DNA of 64,000 nucleotides from Streptoalloteichus tenebrarius (GCF_024171885.1 NZ_JAMTCP010000008.1:62001-126000), one strand, 5' to 3'; positions 9,270-18,282 are shown, counted from the stretch's first letter. A program made the numbers and translations. The notes: generated from the letters alone by a model not told the origin.

Positions 9270-10211
9270 GTGACCGACACCGAGACCGCCGTGGACGGCA
9301 ACGACCGCAACGCGCAGAACGAGGTCACGCAGGTGACCGGCACCGCGCGGGTGAAGCGCGGCATGGCCGAGATGCTCAAGGGCGGTGTGATCATGGACGT
9401 GGTCACGCCGGAGCAGGCGAAGATCGCCGAGGACGCCGGTGCGGTCGCCGTGATGGCGCTGGAGCGCGTGCCCGCCGACATCCGCGCGCAGGGCGGCGTG
9501 GCCAGGATGAGCGATCCGGACCTGATCGACGGCATCATCGAGGCGGTGTCGATCCCGGTGATGGCCAAGGCCAGGATCGGGCACTTCGTCGAGGCGCAGG
9601 TGCTCCAGGCGCTCGGCGTGGACTACATCGACGAGTCCGAGGTGCTGACGCCGGCGGACTACGCCAACCACATCGACAAGTGGCAGTTCACCGTGCCGTT
9701 CGTGTGCGGGGCGACCAACCTCGGCGAGGCGCTGCGCCGGATCACCGAGGGCGCGGCGATGATCCGCTCCAAGGGCGAGGCCGGCACGGGCGACGTCTCC
9801 AACGCCACCACCCACATGCGCAAGATCCGCGCCGAGATCCGTCGGCTCCAGTCGATGGCCGAGGACGAGCTGTACGTGGCGGCCAAGGAGATGCAGGCCC
9901 CGTACGAGCTGGTCCGCGAGGTGGCGCGCGAGGGCAAGCTTCCGGTCGTGCTGTTCACCGCCGGCGGCATCGCCACCCCGGCCGACGCGGCGATGATGAT
10001 GCAGCTCGGCGCCGAGGGCGTGTTCGTCGGCTCGGGCATCTTCAAGTCCGGTGACCCGGCCAAGCGGGCCGAGGCGATCGTGAAGGCCACCACCTTCTAC
10101 GACGACCCCGACGTGATCGCCAAGGTGTCGCGGGGCCTGGGCGAGGCCATGGTGGGCATCAACGTGGACGAGATCCCGGAGCCGCACCGGCTGGCCGAGC
10201 GCGGCTGGTGA
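9270..10211 (+). CDS. pdxS: Pyridoxal 5'-phosphate synthase subunit PdxS
   Basis: The synthase subunit of the DXP-independent vitamin B6 pathway. With PdxT it makes PLP from ribose 5-phosphate, glyceraldehyde 3-phosphate and ammonia. From GTG 9270 the protein has 313 residues. Asp43 (IMDVVTP), the imine-forming Lys100 (VMAKARIGH) and the second lysine Lys168 (RSKGEAGTG) are all present in the TIM-barrel context. GTG 9270 is chosen because GGAAAGGG lies upstream and the N-terminus then has family length. The partner pdxT is 6.3 kb downstream rather than adjacent. A strong hairpin follows. Confidence 0.97.
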   Translation: MTDTETAVDGNDRNAQNEVTQVTGTARVKRGMAEMLKGGVIMDVVTPEQAKIAEDAGAVAVMALERVPADIRAQGGVARMSDPDLIDGIIEAVSIPVMAKARIGHFVEAQVLQALGVDYIDESEVLTPADYANHIDKWQFTVPFVCGATNLGEALRRITEGAAMIRSKGEAGTGDVSNATTHMRKIRAEIRRLQSMAEDELYVAAKEMQAPYELVREVAREGKLPVVLFTAGGIATPADAAMMMQLGAEGVFVGSGIFKSGDPAKRAEAIVKATTFYDDPDVIAKVSRGLGEAMVGINVDEIPEPHRLAERGW

Positions 10212-10245
10212 CCCCGGAGCGGTCCCGCTGACGCTCCTGTTCCCC

Positions 10246-10276
10246 CGAGGACCCCGGTCGCGGACCGGGGTCCTCG
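10246..10276 (+). terminator. Terminator after pdxS
   Basis: A perfect 14-bp stem (10246-10259 with 10263-10276) and a 3-nt GCG loop, 34 nt after the pdxS stop. This is a typical strong, T-poor actinobacterial hairpin. Confidence 0.8.
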
Positions 10277-10397
10277 GTCGTTCCCGGGGCGTTCCCGGAG
10301 GTGTCCGTACCCGGGTCGTTCCCGGTTCGCTCCCGGGCCGCCCTCCGGCGCCAGGTCCTGGTGTCCCGCCGGCGCTGGGTCGTGTTTCAGAAGTGAG

Positions 10398-10997
10398 GTG
10401 ACCGGCGGCGGGGTCGGTGGCCGGAACGTTGTCGCGGCCGCCGACGGGCTGGTCGTGTGGGACGTCAGCGTGGATTCCACGATCACGCCCGCACCAGCAC
10501 GCCGCCGGCGCGCGGAAATGGGGATCTTCAGGTTGAGCCGCCCGACACCGACGCGGGTGGTGCGCCGAATGATCACGGGGTGGGGTGGTTGCGGGGTGGG
10601 TGGACCAGCACGCTGCACCTGGCCTGCGAACAACAGCGGTGACCGTTGGCGGCCGTTGTCGCTGCTGGTCACCGCTGGGCAACGGGGCGCCAACCCGCAG
10701 GTCACGACGGTGATCGAGGCAATCCGGGTGCCGTGCCAGACGGCGGCCGTCCACGCGCCCGACCGGACCGGGTTCTGGCCGTCAGGGCCTACGGTTGCCG
10801 AGGCGACCGGGTTTCCCTGCGTCAGTGGAAGATCAAGGCGACCATTGACCAGCCCCCGTGGCCAGGGCGGCCACCGCACGGCTCAAGGCTCCCGCGCCGG
10901 ACGGCCAGCCGTGATCGACGGGCAGGTCTCCGAGCAGAGCCACGCGGTCGAGTGCGGCATCAACATCTGGCTGCGGCACATCTGGAACACGTTCTAG
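10398..10997 (+). pseudogene. IS5-family transposase remnant 2
   Basis: The plus strand encodes pieces of an IS5-type transposase in alternating frames. LVVWDVSVDSTIT (first catalytic Asp) is followed by EMGIFRLSRP, then LRGGWTSTLHLACEQQ in another frame, and LLVTAGQRGANPQVTTVIEA back in the first. ARPDRVLAVRAY and RQWKIKATI come from a third frame, and HAVECGINIWLRHIW lies near the end. The N-terminus and the last ~40 residues are missing, and several frameshifts are present. The 3' end runs to the stop codon of the XRE-cupin gene. Its sequence differs from the relic at 5.8-6.4 kb, so the two are separate insertions. Confidence 0.8.
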
Positions 10998-11563
10998 ACG
11001 TGCTCCATGACCAGGACGTACGACGTGCCAGGGTCGAGGGCCTGGTAGATGTGCGGGACGTCCCCGGGGAAGGAGGCATAGTCCCCGGGGCGGAGTTCCA
11101 CCGGGGCATCCACCGGGCCGGTGAGCAGACGCCCGGTGCTGACCACGACGTGCTCCACCGTGCCGGGGATGTGCGGGTCCGCCCGGCGCGGCTGTTCCGG
11201 CTCGACGTCGATGAGGTAGACGTCGCGGCGGGCCCCCGGCGGGCAGGTCGACAGCAGCGTCGCCGTGTAGTGGGTCTGCTCGGAGCGGTACTTCGGGCCC
11301 TCGCCCGCCCTGAGCACCCGCACCCTGGGCGTGGGCGGGTCGACGAGCCGGCTGAACGGGACCCCGAGCGCCGCGCCGAGCGCCCACAGCGTCTCGACGC
11401 TGGGGTTCCCGGCGCCCGACTCGAGCTGGGACAGGGTGGACTTGGCGATGCCGGCGCGTTTGGCCAGCTCGCTCAGGGACAGGCCGACGCGGTCCCGTTC
11501 CCGGCGCAACGAGGCCGCGATGACGTCCAGCGGCGCGCCGCGCCGCTCCTCGTCCTGCTCCAT
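10994..11563 (-). CDS. XRE-family regulator with C-terminal cupin domain
   Basis: A 189-residue regulator. The helix-turn-helix spans residues 14-70 (GLSLSELAKRAGIAKSTLSQ). The cupin sensor domain spans about 100-189 (HIPGTVEHVVVSTGRL, PGDYASFPGDVPH). Such proteins bind an operator through the HTH and sense small molecules, often amino acids or amines, through the cupin. ATG 11563 is chosen for its GGAG box; an upstream in-frame ATG at 11623 would add 20 residues. It is divergent from azlCD. Three GTTCG/CGAAC inverted repeats lie in the shared region, so it probably regulates azlCD and itself. Confidence 0.88.
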   Translation of the reverse strand: MEQDEERRGAPLDVIAASLRRERDRVGLSLSELAKRAGIAKSTLSQLESGAGNPSVETLWALGAALGVPFSRLVDPPTPRVRVLRAGEGPKYRSEQTHYTATLLSTCPPGARRDVYLIDVEPEQPRRADPHIPGTVEHVVVSTGRLLTGPVDAPVELRPGDYASFPGDVPHIYQALDPGTSYVLVMEHV

Positions 11564-11586
11564 CCGTTCGCTCCAGAAGTCATGTC

Positions 11587-11672
11587 GTTCGCCTTGACGA
11601 ACAGGAGTCTCCGCGTCCAGCATACGAACCGATGCGTTCGATGAAGGAGTCAGTGCGTTCGGCCTGGCGAAC
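11587..11672. promoter_or_regulatory. Three candidate operators between the XRE-cupin gene and azlC
   Basis: Three inverted repeats share the half-site GTTCG/CGAAC with a 6-nt spacer. GTTCG-CCTTGA-CGAAC lies at 11587-11602, CGAAC-CGATGC-GTTCG at 11625-11640 and GTTCG-GCCTGG-CGAAC at 11657-11672. They straddle the starts of both divergent genes and are the likely binding sites of the XRE-cupin protein. Confidence 0.6.
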
Positions 11673-12477
11673 CCTGGACGGCGGCCTGCTGCGCGACGTG
11701 CTCGCGGTGGCCGCGGCGTTGGCGTTGGTGGGCGTCTCGTTCGGGGCCATCGCCGTCGCCTCCGGCCTGTCGCCCTGGCTCGCCGTGGCCATGTGCCTGC
11801 TGGTGTTCGCCGGCGGCTCGCAGTTCATGGCGGTCGGCATCGTCGCCGCGGGGGGAGGGCCGGTGGCCGCGATCCTCGCCGGCCTGCTGCTCAACGTCCG
11901 GTTCCTGCCGTTCGGCCTGGCCACCGGGGACGTCCTCGGGCGCTCCCTCGTGGCGCGGCTGGTCGGCAGCCACCTCCTCATCGACGAGACCGTCGCCTTC
12001 ACCCTCGCGCAGCGCGACCCCGCGCGCCGCCGCGCTGTCTACTGGATCTCCGGCGTCGTCTTCTTCGTCACCTGGCACGTCGGTGTGGTGTTCGGCGCCG
12101 TGGCCGGCCAGGTGATCGGCGACCCGAACGCCTTCGGGGTGGACGCCGCCTTCCCCGCCGGCCTGCTGGCGTTGCTCCTGCCGTCGTTGCGGGACCGCAC
12201 GGTGCTGACGGTCGCGCTGCTCGGCGCCGTGCTCGCGTTGGTGACCACGCCGTTCCTCCCGGCGGGTGTCCCCGTGCTGCTCGCCCTGGCCGCCGTCCTG
12301 GTCGCGGTGCCCTCGGCCAGGGCCGGGGGCTCGACCGGGGCCGGAGCGACCCGGTCGGGCGCGTCCGGTGAGTCGGGCGCGTCCAGTGAGTCGGGGGCGT
12401 CCAGTGAGGCGGGGGCGTCCGGCGAGACCGGGAAGCCGAACGTGCCGGCCGCGGCCGAGACGGGGGAGGCCCGATGA
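11632..12477 (+). CDS. azlC: Branched-chain amino acid exporter subunit AzlC
   Basis: The large subunit of the AzlCD efflux system, which exports branched-chain amino acids. The protein has about eight hydrophobic helices and family segments VSFGAIAVASGLSPW, AGGSQFMAVGIVAAGG and LLNVRFLPFGL. The C-terminus carries an atypical 50-residue Ser/Gly/Glu-rich tail encoded by an 18-nt tandem repeat. The start is uncertain: ATG 11632, ATG 11641 and GTG 11653 (with AAGGAG three bases before it) are all in frame, and the later ones match the family better. It overlaps azlD by ATGA. Confidence 0.9.
   Translation: MRSMKESVRSAWRTLDGGLLRDVLAVAAALALVGVSFGAIAVASGLSPWLAVAMCLLVFAGGSQFMAVGIVAAGGGPVAAILAGLLLNVRFLPFGLATGDVLGRSLVARLVGSHLLIDETVAFTLAQRDPARRRAVYWISGVVFFVTWHVGVVFGAVAGQVIGDPNAFGVDAAFPAGLLALLLPSLRDRTVLTVALLGAVLALVTTPFLPAGVPVLLALAAVLVAVPSARAGGSTGAGATRSGASGESGASSESGASSEAGASGETGKPNVPAAAETGEAR
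12355..12426 (+). repeat. 18-nt tandem repeat in the azlC tail
   Basis: Four consecutive 18-nt units (12355-12372, 12373-12390, 12391-12408, 12409-12426), each encoding a variant of SGASGE. The repeat gives the permease a disordered acidic tail and could vary in copy number by slippage. Confidence 0.85.
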
Positions 12478-12782
12478 CGTTCACCTGGGTGCTGGTCCTG
12501 GCCGCGGGCACCTACGCCCTGCGACTGGCCGGCGTGCTGCTGCGCGAGCGCGTGCGCATGCCGGAGTGGGCCGAGCGGCTGGTGTCGATCGCGGCGACCA
12601 CGTTGCTGGTCGCCCTCGTCGCGACCGCCACGCTGACCGCCGACGGCGGGTTCGCCGGGTGGGCCCGGCCCACGGGCGTCGCGGTCGGCGCCCTCGCCGC
12701 GTGGCGGCGGCTGCCGTTCTTCGTCGTCGTGGTCCTGGCCGCGTCGACGACCGCGCTCCTGCGGTGGGCCGGCGTTCCCTGA
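12474..12782 (+). CDS. azlD: Branched-chain amino acid exporter subunit AzlD
   Basis: A 102-residue protein with four hydrophobic segments and the AzlD features TYALRLAGVLL near the N-terminus and ALAAWRRLPFFVVVVLA near the end. It is the small partner required by AzlC. It begins within the azlC stop codon (ATGA), so the two are co-translated. Regulation by the divergent XRE-cupin protein is likely from the arrangement. Confidence 0.92.
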   Translation: MTFTWVLVLAAGTYALRLAGVLLRERVRMPEWAERLVSIAATTLLVALVATATLTADGGFAGWARPTGVAVGALAAWRRLPFFVVVVLAASTTALLRWAGVP

Positions 12783-13056
12783 CCGACGGGCCGGCGAGGC
12801 CGCTCGTGCCTCCGAACCGCATCCGGTTGGCCGGGGGCGGGGCCGGTCGTGGCGGACGTCGTCCGTCGGCGTCGATCAGTGTCGGTCGGTGTGGGTGGGT
12901 GTCGAACGACGCCGGCCGGCGTCGGCCGAGTTCCCCGTTCGTTGCGTTCCCGCACAACGTTGTTTGACCCGACTCCGCTCCGGGGATCATTTCGTTCAGG
13001 AGCGGAGGGAGCGGCTGTGACGTATTTCTCCAGATCATCCGGGCCTGTGGTCGACA
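12783..13056. other. Intergenic region after azlD
   Basis: No credible gene. The only notable items are two GATCAT sites at 12985 and 13033. The stretch leads into the promoter region of the first permease. Confidence 0.4.
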
Positions 13057-13107
13057 TTACGTCACACGGCGCGGGCTCCCGTTTGGACGGTTAACGGTCG
13101 CTATCGT
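13057..13107 (+). promoter_or_regulatory. Promoter/operator of the first amino acid permease
   Basis: Contains TTACGTCACAC at 13057-13067, a GTTAAC palindrome at 13090-13095 and a -10-like TATCGT at 13102-13107. All three occur at identical spacing before the second permease (14888-14938). No good -35 box is visible here, so activation may need a protein bound at the upstream element. Confidence 0.55.
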
Positions 13108-13165
13108 TCACTGTTCGGTGCCTGGCCGGACTCCGGCCGCGTTGGAAGACGGGAGGGCTCGCGGC

Positions 13166-14650
13166 GTGGAGTCGTCAGAGCTGAGGAACACCACCCCGGG
13201 TGGCGGACCCGGGGCGGGTGACGAGGGTTATGCGAAATCGCTGACCAACCGCCAGATCCAGATGATCGCCATTGGCGGCGCGATCGGCGTCGGCCTGTTC
13301 CTGGGCGTCGGCGGCCGACTCGAGTTCGCCGGACCCGGCCTGATGCTGTCGTACGCGATCAGCGGGATCGCCGCGTTCTTCGTGATGCGCGCGCTCGGCG
13401 AGCTTGTCATGCACCGGCCGACCGCGGGCAGCTTCGTGGAGTACGCGCGGGAGTTCATCGGGCCGTGGGCCGGTTACGCCAGTGGCTGGATGTTCTGGGT
13501 GAACTGGGCGATGACCGGCATCGCCGAGATCACGGCCGCCGCGCTCTACGTCGAGCGCTGGCTGCCCGACGTGCCGCAGTGGATCACCGCCCTCGTCGCG
13601 CTCGCCGTGCTGCTGACCGTCAACCTGCTGTCGGTCAAGCTGTTCGGGGAGATGGAGTTCTGGTTCGCCCTCGTCAAGGCGATCGCGATCATCCTCTTCC
13701 TGTTCGTCGGCCTGTCCCTGGTGGTGACCGGCGCCGGCGTCGGCGACACCGGCTACCACGCGGGACTGCACAACCTGACCGACCACGGCGGATTCCTGCC
13801 GAAGGGTTTCGGGGTCGTGCTGATGGCGTTGCAGGGCGTCGTGTTCGCGTTCGCCGCGATCGAGATGGTCGGAATCGCGGCCGGCGAGACGGACAATCCG
13901 CGCAAAGTCGTTCCCAAGGCCATCAACAGCGTTGTCTGGCGAATCGCCTTCTTCTACATCGGCTCGGTGTTGCTGCTGACGCTGGTGTTGCCGTGGACGG
14001 TGTACCGGAGCGACGAGAGCCCGTTCGTCACCGTGTTCTCCGCGATCGGCCTGCCGGCGGCCGGCGACGTGATGAACGCGGTGGTGCTCACCGCGGCGCT
14101 GTCGTCCTGCAACTCCGGTCTGTATTCGACGGGGCGCATTCTGCGCTCGCTCGCCAGTCGGGGCGAGGCGCCCGCCTTCACCGCGAGGATGAGCCGGCGT
14201 CACGTGCCCTACGGCGGCATCCTGTTCACGGCCGTGGTCTACCTGTTCGGCGTCTTCCTCAACTACTGGGTGCCCAAGGACGCGTTCGACATCGCCGTGA
14301 ACGTGGCCTCGCTCGGCGTGATCACCACGTGGATGACGCTGCTGTACTCCCAGATCCGGTTCCGGCAGAAGGTGCGGCGGGGCGAGGTGGAGCCCTCGAC
14401 CTTCCGGATGCCCGGCGCCCCGGTCAGCGGCTGGCTCACCCTGGCGTTCCTGGTGGGCGTGCTCGTGTTGATGGTCTTCTCCGACGACTGGAAGCAGCAG
14501 GTCTCGGTCGGGCTCGCGCCGGTGTTGGCCGTGGTGCTGGCGGTCGGCTGGTGGGTCATCTCGCGTCGCCGGCGCCCCGGCGCGGCGCCGGGCGCGTCCC
14601 CGGCCGGCGGCCCCAGGGGAGGCGGCGCCACCGCTGCCCCGAAGGGCTGA
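13166..14650 (+). CDS. APC-family amino acid permease (GABA/aromatic permease type), copy 1
   Basis: A 494-residue, 12-helix secondary transporter of the amino acid-polyamine-organocation superfamily. The first helix carries the substrate-binding glycine motif AIGGAIGVGLFLG (residues 35-47). Other family marks are PTAGSFVEYAREFIGPWAGYASGWM, split by the usual loop, and SSCNSGLYSTGRILRSLA. The substrate cannot be read from sequence; the group includes GABA, lysine, proline and aromatic permeases. GTG 13166 is preferred over ATG 13118 because GGGAGGGCTCGCGGC upstream matches the leader of copy 2. It lies in tandem with its paralogue at 15002. Confidence 0.9.
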   Translation: MESSELRNTTPGGGPGAGDEGYAKSLTNRQIQMIAIGGAIGVGLFLGVGGRLEFAGPGLMLSYAISGIAAFFVMRALGELVMHRPTAGSFVEYAREFIGPWAGYASGWMFWVNWAMTGIAEITAAALYVERWLPDVPQWITALVALAVLLTVNLLSVKLFGEMEFWFALVKAIAIILFLFVGLSLVVTGAGVGDTGYHAGLHNLTDHGGFLPKGFGVVLMALQGVVFAFAAIEMVGIAAGETDNPRKVVPKAINSVVWRIAFFYIGSVLLLTLVLPWTVYRSDESPFVTVFSAIGLPAAGDVMNAVVLTAALSSCNSGLYSTGRILRSLASRGEAPAFTARMSRRHVPYGGILFTAVVYLFGVFLNYWVPKDAFDIAVNVASLGVITTWMTLLYSQIRFRQKVRRGEVEPSTFRMPGAPVSGWLTLAFLVGVLVLMVFSDDWKQQVSVGLAPVLAVVLAVGWWVISRRRRPGAAPGASPAGGPRGGGATAAPKG

Positions 14651-14887
14651 AACGCAACGTCACGCTCTTGAGCGGGGTCGGTCCGGGTCGCCGGGCCGGC
14701 CCCGCTGGCTTTCCGGGGTTGCTCCGGGTGGCTCGGCGCTGGTCGGCGCAGGGTTGGGCGGTTTCGTTGCGTCTGGCGCAACGAAGCGCCGCTCCCGGCG
14801 GGTGTGCGGCGCGGATCACACCGCTCGTGACTCACTGTGGCGACTTCTGTGGCGATCATTACTCCGTTCGCGTAAGTGTGATCCGCG
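14651..14887. other. Region between the two permeases
   Basis: No gene. It holds a perfect 9-bp inverted repeat, TTCGTTGCG (14763-14771) and CGCAACGAA (14777-14785), with a 5-nt loop. This could be a terminator of copy 1 or an operator for copy 2. Confidence 0.5.
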
Positions 14888-14938
14888 TTACCTCGCACGT
14901 GGTGAGTCTCTGACAGAACGGTTAACGATGGCTATCGT
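14888..14938 (+). promoter_or_regulatory. Promoter/operator of the second amino acid permease
   Basis: A -35 CTGACA at 14910-14915 and a -10 TATCGT at 14933-14938 are separated by exactly 17 bp. GTTAAC at 14921-14926 lies inside the spacer and TTACCTCGCAC at 14888-14898 lies upstream. The block is a diverged copy of 13057-13107. Confidence 0.7.
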
Positions 14939-15001
14939 CCCCCGTTCGAGGGCGGCCGGGTAGCGGGAGACCCGGCCAACGATGACAGGAGGGCTCGCAG
15001 C

Positions 15002-16438
15002 GTGGATTCGCTGGAGCTGAAGACCACGCCCGGCAACGGCGCCGGCGGGTCGAACACAGAGGACGAGGGCTACGCCAAGTCCCTCAGTAACCGCCAGGTC
15101 CAGATGATCGCGATCGGCGGCGCGATCGGCGTCGGGCTGTTCCTCGGCGCGGGCGGTCGACTGCACAGCGCCGGCCCCGGCCTGGTGCTGTCGTACGCCC
15201 TGTGCGGGATCGCCGCGTTCTTCGTGATGCGCGCCCTGGGCGAACTGGTGCTGCACCGGCCGACCGCGGGCAGCTTCGTGGAGTACGCGCGGGAGTTCGT
15301 CGGCCCGTGGGCCGGCTACGCCAGCGGCTGGATGTACTGGGTGAACTGGGCGATGACCGGCATCGCCGAGATCACCGCCGCCGCCATCTACGTGCACAAG
15401 TGGCTGCCGGACGTGCCGCAGTGGCTCACGGCGCTGGTCGCCCTCGGCGTGCTGCTGACCATCAACCTGCTGTCGGTGAAGCTGTTCGGCGAACTGGAGT
15501 TCTGGTTCTCCGTCATCAAGGTGCTGGCGATCATCGTCTTCCTGTTCGTCGGCATCGCGCTGGTGGTCACCGGCTCCGGCGTCGGCACCGCGGGCAACGC
15601 CGGCGTGCACAACCTGACCGACCACGGCGGGTTCCTGCCCAACGGCTTCCCCGTCGTGCTCATGGCGCTCCAGGGCGTGATCTTCGCCTACTCGGCGATC
15701 GAGCTGGTCGGCATCGCGGCCGGCGAGACCGAGAACCCGAGGAAGGTGCTGCCCAAGGCCATCAACGGCGTGGTCTGGCGGATCGGCATCTTCTACATCG
15801 GCTCGGTGCTGCTGCTGGCGATGGTCCTGCCGTGGACCCTCTACAACGGCGACCAGAGCCCGTTCGTCACGGTCTTCTCCGCCCTGGGCGTGCCCGGCGC
15901 GGGCGACGTGATGAACGCCGTGGTGCTCACGGCGGCGCTGTCGTCCTGCAACTCCGGCCTGTACTCGACCGGGCGCATCCTGCGGTCGCTGGCCAGCAAG
16001 GGTGAGTCCCCCGCCTTCACCGGCAGGATGAGCCGCCGCCACGTGCCCTACGGCGGCATCCTGTTCACCGCGGTGATCTACCTGTTCGGCGTCGTCCTGA
16101 ACTACCTGGTGCCCAAGGACGCCTTCGACATCGCGGTCAACGTCGCCTCGCTCGGCGTGGTGACCACGTGGATCACCCTCCTGTACTGCCAGATCAGGCT
16201 GCGCCGGAAGGCGCAGCGCGGCGAGCTGGAACGCCCGTCGTTCCGGATGCCCGGCTCGCCCTACACCAACTGGGGCGCGATCGGCTTCCTCGTCCTGTGC
16301 CTGGCGCTGATGGTGTTCTCCGACGACTGGAAGCAGCAGTTGTCGATCGCGCTGGCCCCGGCGCTGGCCGTCGTGCTCGCCGTCGGCTGGAAGATCCTCC
16401 AGGCCCGGCAGCGGCGCCGGGCGGGCGTCGACGCCTGA
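15002..16438 (+). CDS. APC-family amino acid permease, copy 2
   Basis: A 478-residue paralogue of the preceding permease. The two are nearly identical through the transmembrane core; the GGAIGVGLFLG and SSCNSGLYSTGR blocks are shared. They differ at the N-terminus, in a periplasmic loop and at the C-terminal tail, which is shorter here. GTG 15002 has AGGAGGGCTCGCAGC upstream, the same leader as copy 1. The two copies with their own copied promoters indicate a tandem duplication that included the control region. The substrate is unknown. The pair sits between pdxS and pdxT, but PLP-related transport is not implied by the sequence. Confidence 0.9.
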   Translation: MDSLELKTTPGNGAGGSNTEDEGYAKSLSNRQVQMIAIGGAIGVGLFLGAGGRLHSAGPGLVLSYALCGIAAFFVMRALGELVLHRPTAGSFVEYAREFVGPWAGYASGWMYWVNWAMTGIAEITAAAIYVHKWLPDVPQWLTALVALGVLLTINLLSVKLFGELEFWFSVIKVLAIIVFLFVGIALVVTGSGVGTAGNAGVHNLTDHGGFLPNGFPVVLMALQGVIFAYSAIELVGIAAGETENPRKVLPKAINGVVWRIGIFYIGSVLLLAMVLPWTLYNGDQSPFVTVFSALGVPGAGDVMNAVVLTAALSSCNSGLYSTGRILRSLASKGESPAFTGRMSRRHVPYGGILFTAVIYLFGVVLNYLVPKDAFDIAVNVASLGVVTTWITLLYCQIRLRRKAQRGELERPSFRMPGSPYTNWGAIGFLVLCLALMVFSDDWKQQLSIALAPALAVVLAVGWKILQARQRRRAGVDA

Positions 16439-16547
16439 CGCGTGAGGTCGACGGGTGGGGTCGGGACGGGCGGGAGCCCGACCCGGCCCCCTCGTCGTTC
16501 TCTACCCTTGACCAGGAACCACCCGTCCACCACCGGAGGCTGACACC

Positions 16548-17168
16548 GTGTCCCTCGCCCAGCCCGTCGTCGGCGTGCTCGCCCTCCAGGGCGACGTCCG
16601 GGAGCACCTCATGGCGCTCGCCGAGGTCGACGTGCTCGCGCGCCCCGTGCGCCGCCCCGAGGAACTGGCCGAGGTGCACGGCCTGGTGCTGCCGGGCGGC
16701 GAGTCCACGACCATGAGCCGCCTGCTGGAGACCTTCGAGCTGCTGGAGCCGCTGCGGGCCCGGCTCGCCGAGGGCATGCCGGCCTACGGCTCGTGCGCCG
16801 GCATGGTCCTGCTGGCGAGCAAGGCGCTCGACGGCCGGCCCGACCAGCACCAGCTTGAGGCGATCGACATGGTCGTGCGGCGCAACGCCTTCGGCAGGCA
16901 GGTCGACTCCTTCGAGGCCGACCTGGACTTCGCCGGCCTGCCCGACGGGCCCCTGCGCGCGGTGTTCATCAGGGCGCCGTGGGTGGAGTCGGTCGGCGGC
17001 GCGGTCGAGGTGCTGGCGAGGGTGCCCGACCACCCGGCGGCCGGGGCGGCCGCCGGTAGGATCGTCGCGGTTCGCCAGGGGCACGTGCTCGCCACCGCGT
17101 TCCACCCGGAGCTGACCGGGGACGGGCGCGTGCACCGCCTGTTCGTGGAGACCGTGCGCGCGGCCTGA
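16548..17168 (+). CDS. pdxT: Pyridoxal 5'-phosphate synthase glutaminase subunit PdxT
   Basis: A 206-residue class I glutamine amidotransferase that releases ammonia for PdxS. The catalytic triad is visible: Cys83 in YGSCAGM, and His186 and Glu188 in AFHPELTGD. The PdxT signatures [12 protein letters not shown] and [13 protein letters not shown] are also present. The GTG start has GGAGG nearby upstream. In M. tuberculosis pdxS and pdxT are two genes apart; here accessory DNA has widened the gap to 6.3 kb. It is followed by yebC as in mycobacteria. Confidence 0.97.
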   Translation: MSLAQPVVGVLALQGDVREHLMALAEVDVLARPVRRPEELAEVHGLVLPGGESTTMSRLLETFELLEPLRARLAEGMPAYGSCAGMVLLASKALDGRPDQHQLEAIDMVVRRNAFGRQVDSFEADLDFAGLPDGPLRAVFIRAPWVESVGGAVEVLARVPDHPAAGAAAGRIVAVRQGHVLATAFHPELTGDGRVHRLFVETVRAA

Positions 17169-17388
17169 CGTGGCGGGCGCCGCCCGCGCGGCGCCCGACG
17201 GGGCTCGCGCGCGGCGCCCACGCCGGCGCCGCCGACGCGGAGCCGGGCACGGGCGGGCGGCGAAGCGGTATCGCTGCGTGGGCAAGTGGGCGACGCAGCG
17301 TCGATCTGGAGGCGGGCACGGGCGGGTCGAGGTCGCCCCTCGTGGCCGCCGACCGGGTGCGGGGGTCCCGCACGACACAGGAGGAGAG

Positions 17389-18141
17389 ATGAGCGGCCAC
17401 TCCAAGTGGGCCACCACCAAGCACAAGAAGGCCGCCCTCGACGCCAAGCGCGGCAAGCTGTTCGCGAAGCTCATCAAGAACATCGAGGTCGCCGCGCGGA
17501 CCGGAGGGGGTGACCCCGACGCCAACCCGACGCTGTTCGACGCGGTCCAGAAGGCACGGAAGAACTCCGTGCCGATGGACAACATCCAGCGGGCGATCAA
17601 GCGCGGGTCGGGCGCGGAGGCGGGCGGCGCCGACTACCAGACGATCATGTACGAGGGCTACGGCCCCAGCGGCGTCGCCGTCCTCATCGAGTGCCTGACC
17701 GACAACCGCAACCGCGCGGCCAGCGAGGTCCGCACCGCGATGACCCGCAACGGCGGCAACATGGCCGACCCCGGCTCGGTGGCGTACCTGTTCACCCGCA
17801 AGGGCGTCGTGATCGTGCCGAAGAACGGGCTGTCCGAGGACGACGTGCTCGGGGCCGTGCTCGACGCCGGCGCCGAGGAGGTCAACGACCTCGGCGAGAG
17901 CTTCGAGGTCGTCAGCGAGGCCGGCGACCTGGTCGCCGTGCGCACCGCGCTCCAGCAGGCCGGCATCGACTACGACTCGGCGGAGGCCAACTTCCTCCCG
18001 TCGACGTCGGTGCCGCTGGACGCCGAGGGCGCGCGGAAGGTCTTCAAGCTGATCGAGGCGCTCGAGGACTGCGACGACGTGCAGAACGTCTACGCCAACA
18101 TGGACGTGGCGGACGACGTGCTGGCCGAGGTCATGGGCTGA
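17389..18141 (+). CDS. YebC/PmpR-family regulatory protein
   Basis: A 250-residue cytoplasmic protein with the family N-terminus [20 protein letters not shown], the central [20 protein letters not shown] and the three-domain YebC length. Family members act either as transcriptional regulators or as translation factors for difficult Pro-containing stretches. The sequence does not say which applies here. A strong GGAGGAG precedes the ATG. A long hairpin follows. The position between pdxT and ruvC is as in mycobacteria (Rv2603c). Confidence 0.95.
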   Translation: MSGHSKWATTKHKKAALDAKRGKLFAKLIKNIEVAARTGGGDPDANPTLFDAVQKARKNSVPMDNIQRAIKRGSGAEAGGADYQTIMYEGYGPSGVAVLIECLTDNRNRAASEVRTAMTRNGGNMADPGSVAYLFTRKGVVIVPKNGLSEDDVLGAVLDAGAEEVNDLGESFEVVSEAGDLVAVRTALQQAGIDYDSAEANFLPSTSVPLDAEGARKVFKLIEALEDCDDVQNVYANMDVADDVLAEVMG

Positions 18142-18174
18142 GGCCCCCGCGCCGAGGCGGGGACGGTGTCCTCC

Positions 18175-18208
18175 AGGAGCCCCCGCGGCGACCGCCGCGG
18201 GGGCTCCT
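18175..18208 (+). terminator. Terminator after the yebC-like gene
   Basis: A perfect 15-bp stem (18175-18189 with 18194-18208) and a 4-nt GACC loop, 33 nt after the stop. Confidence 0.85.
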
Positions 18209-18282
18209 GTCGTCCTCCCCGGCCGTCGGGCGCGGGCTCGCCCTCGTGCCCGGCGTCACCCGCCGCCCGGCAGAATGGGGGC

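Noticed and set aside
13118-13165. ATG 13118 as start of the first permease
   Set aside because: It would place translation close to the -10 box, and the paralogous gene starts at the position matching GTG 13166 with the same leader.
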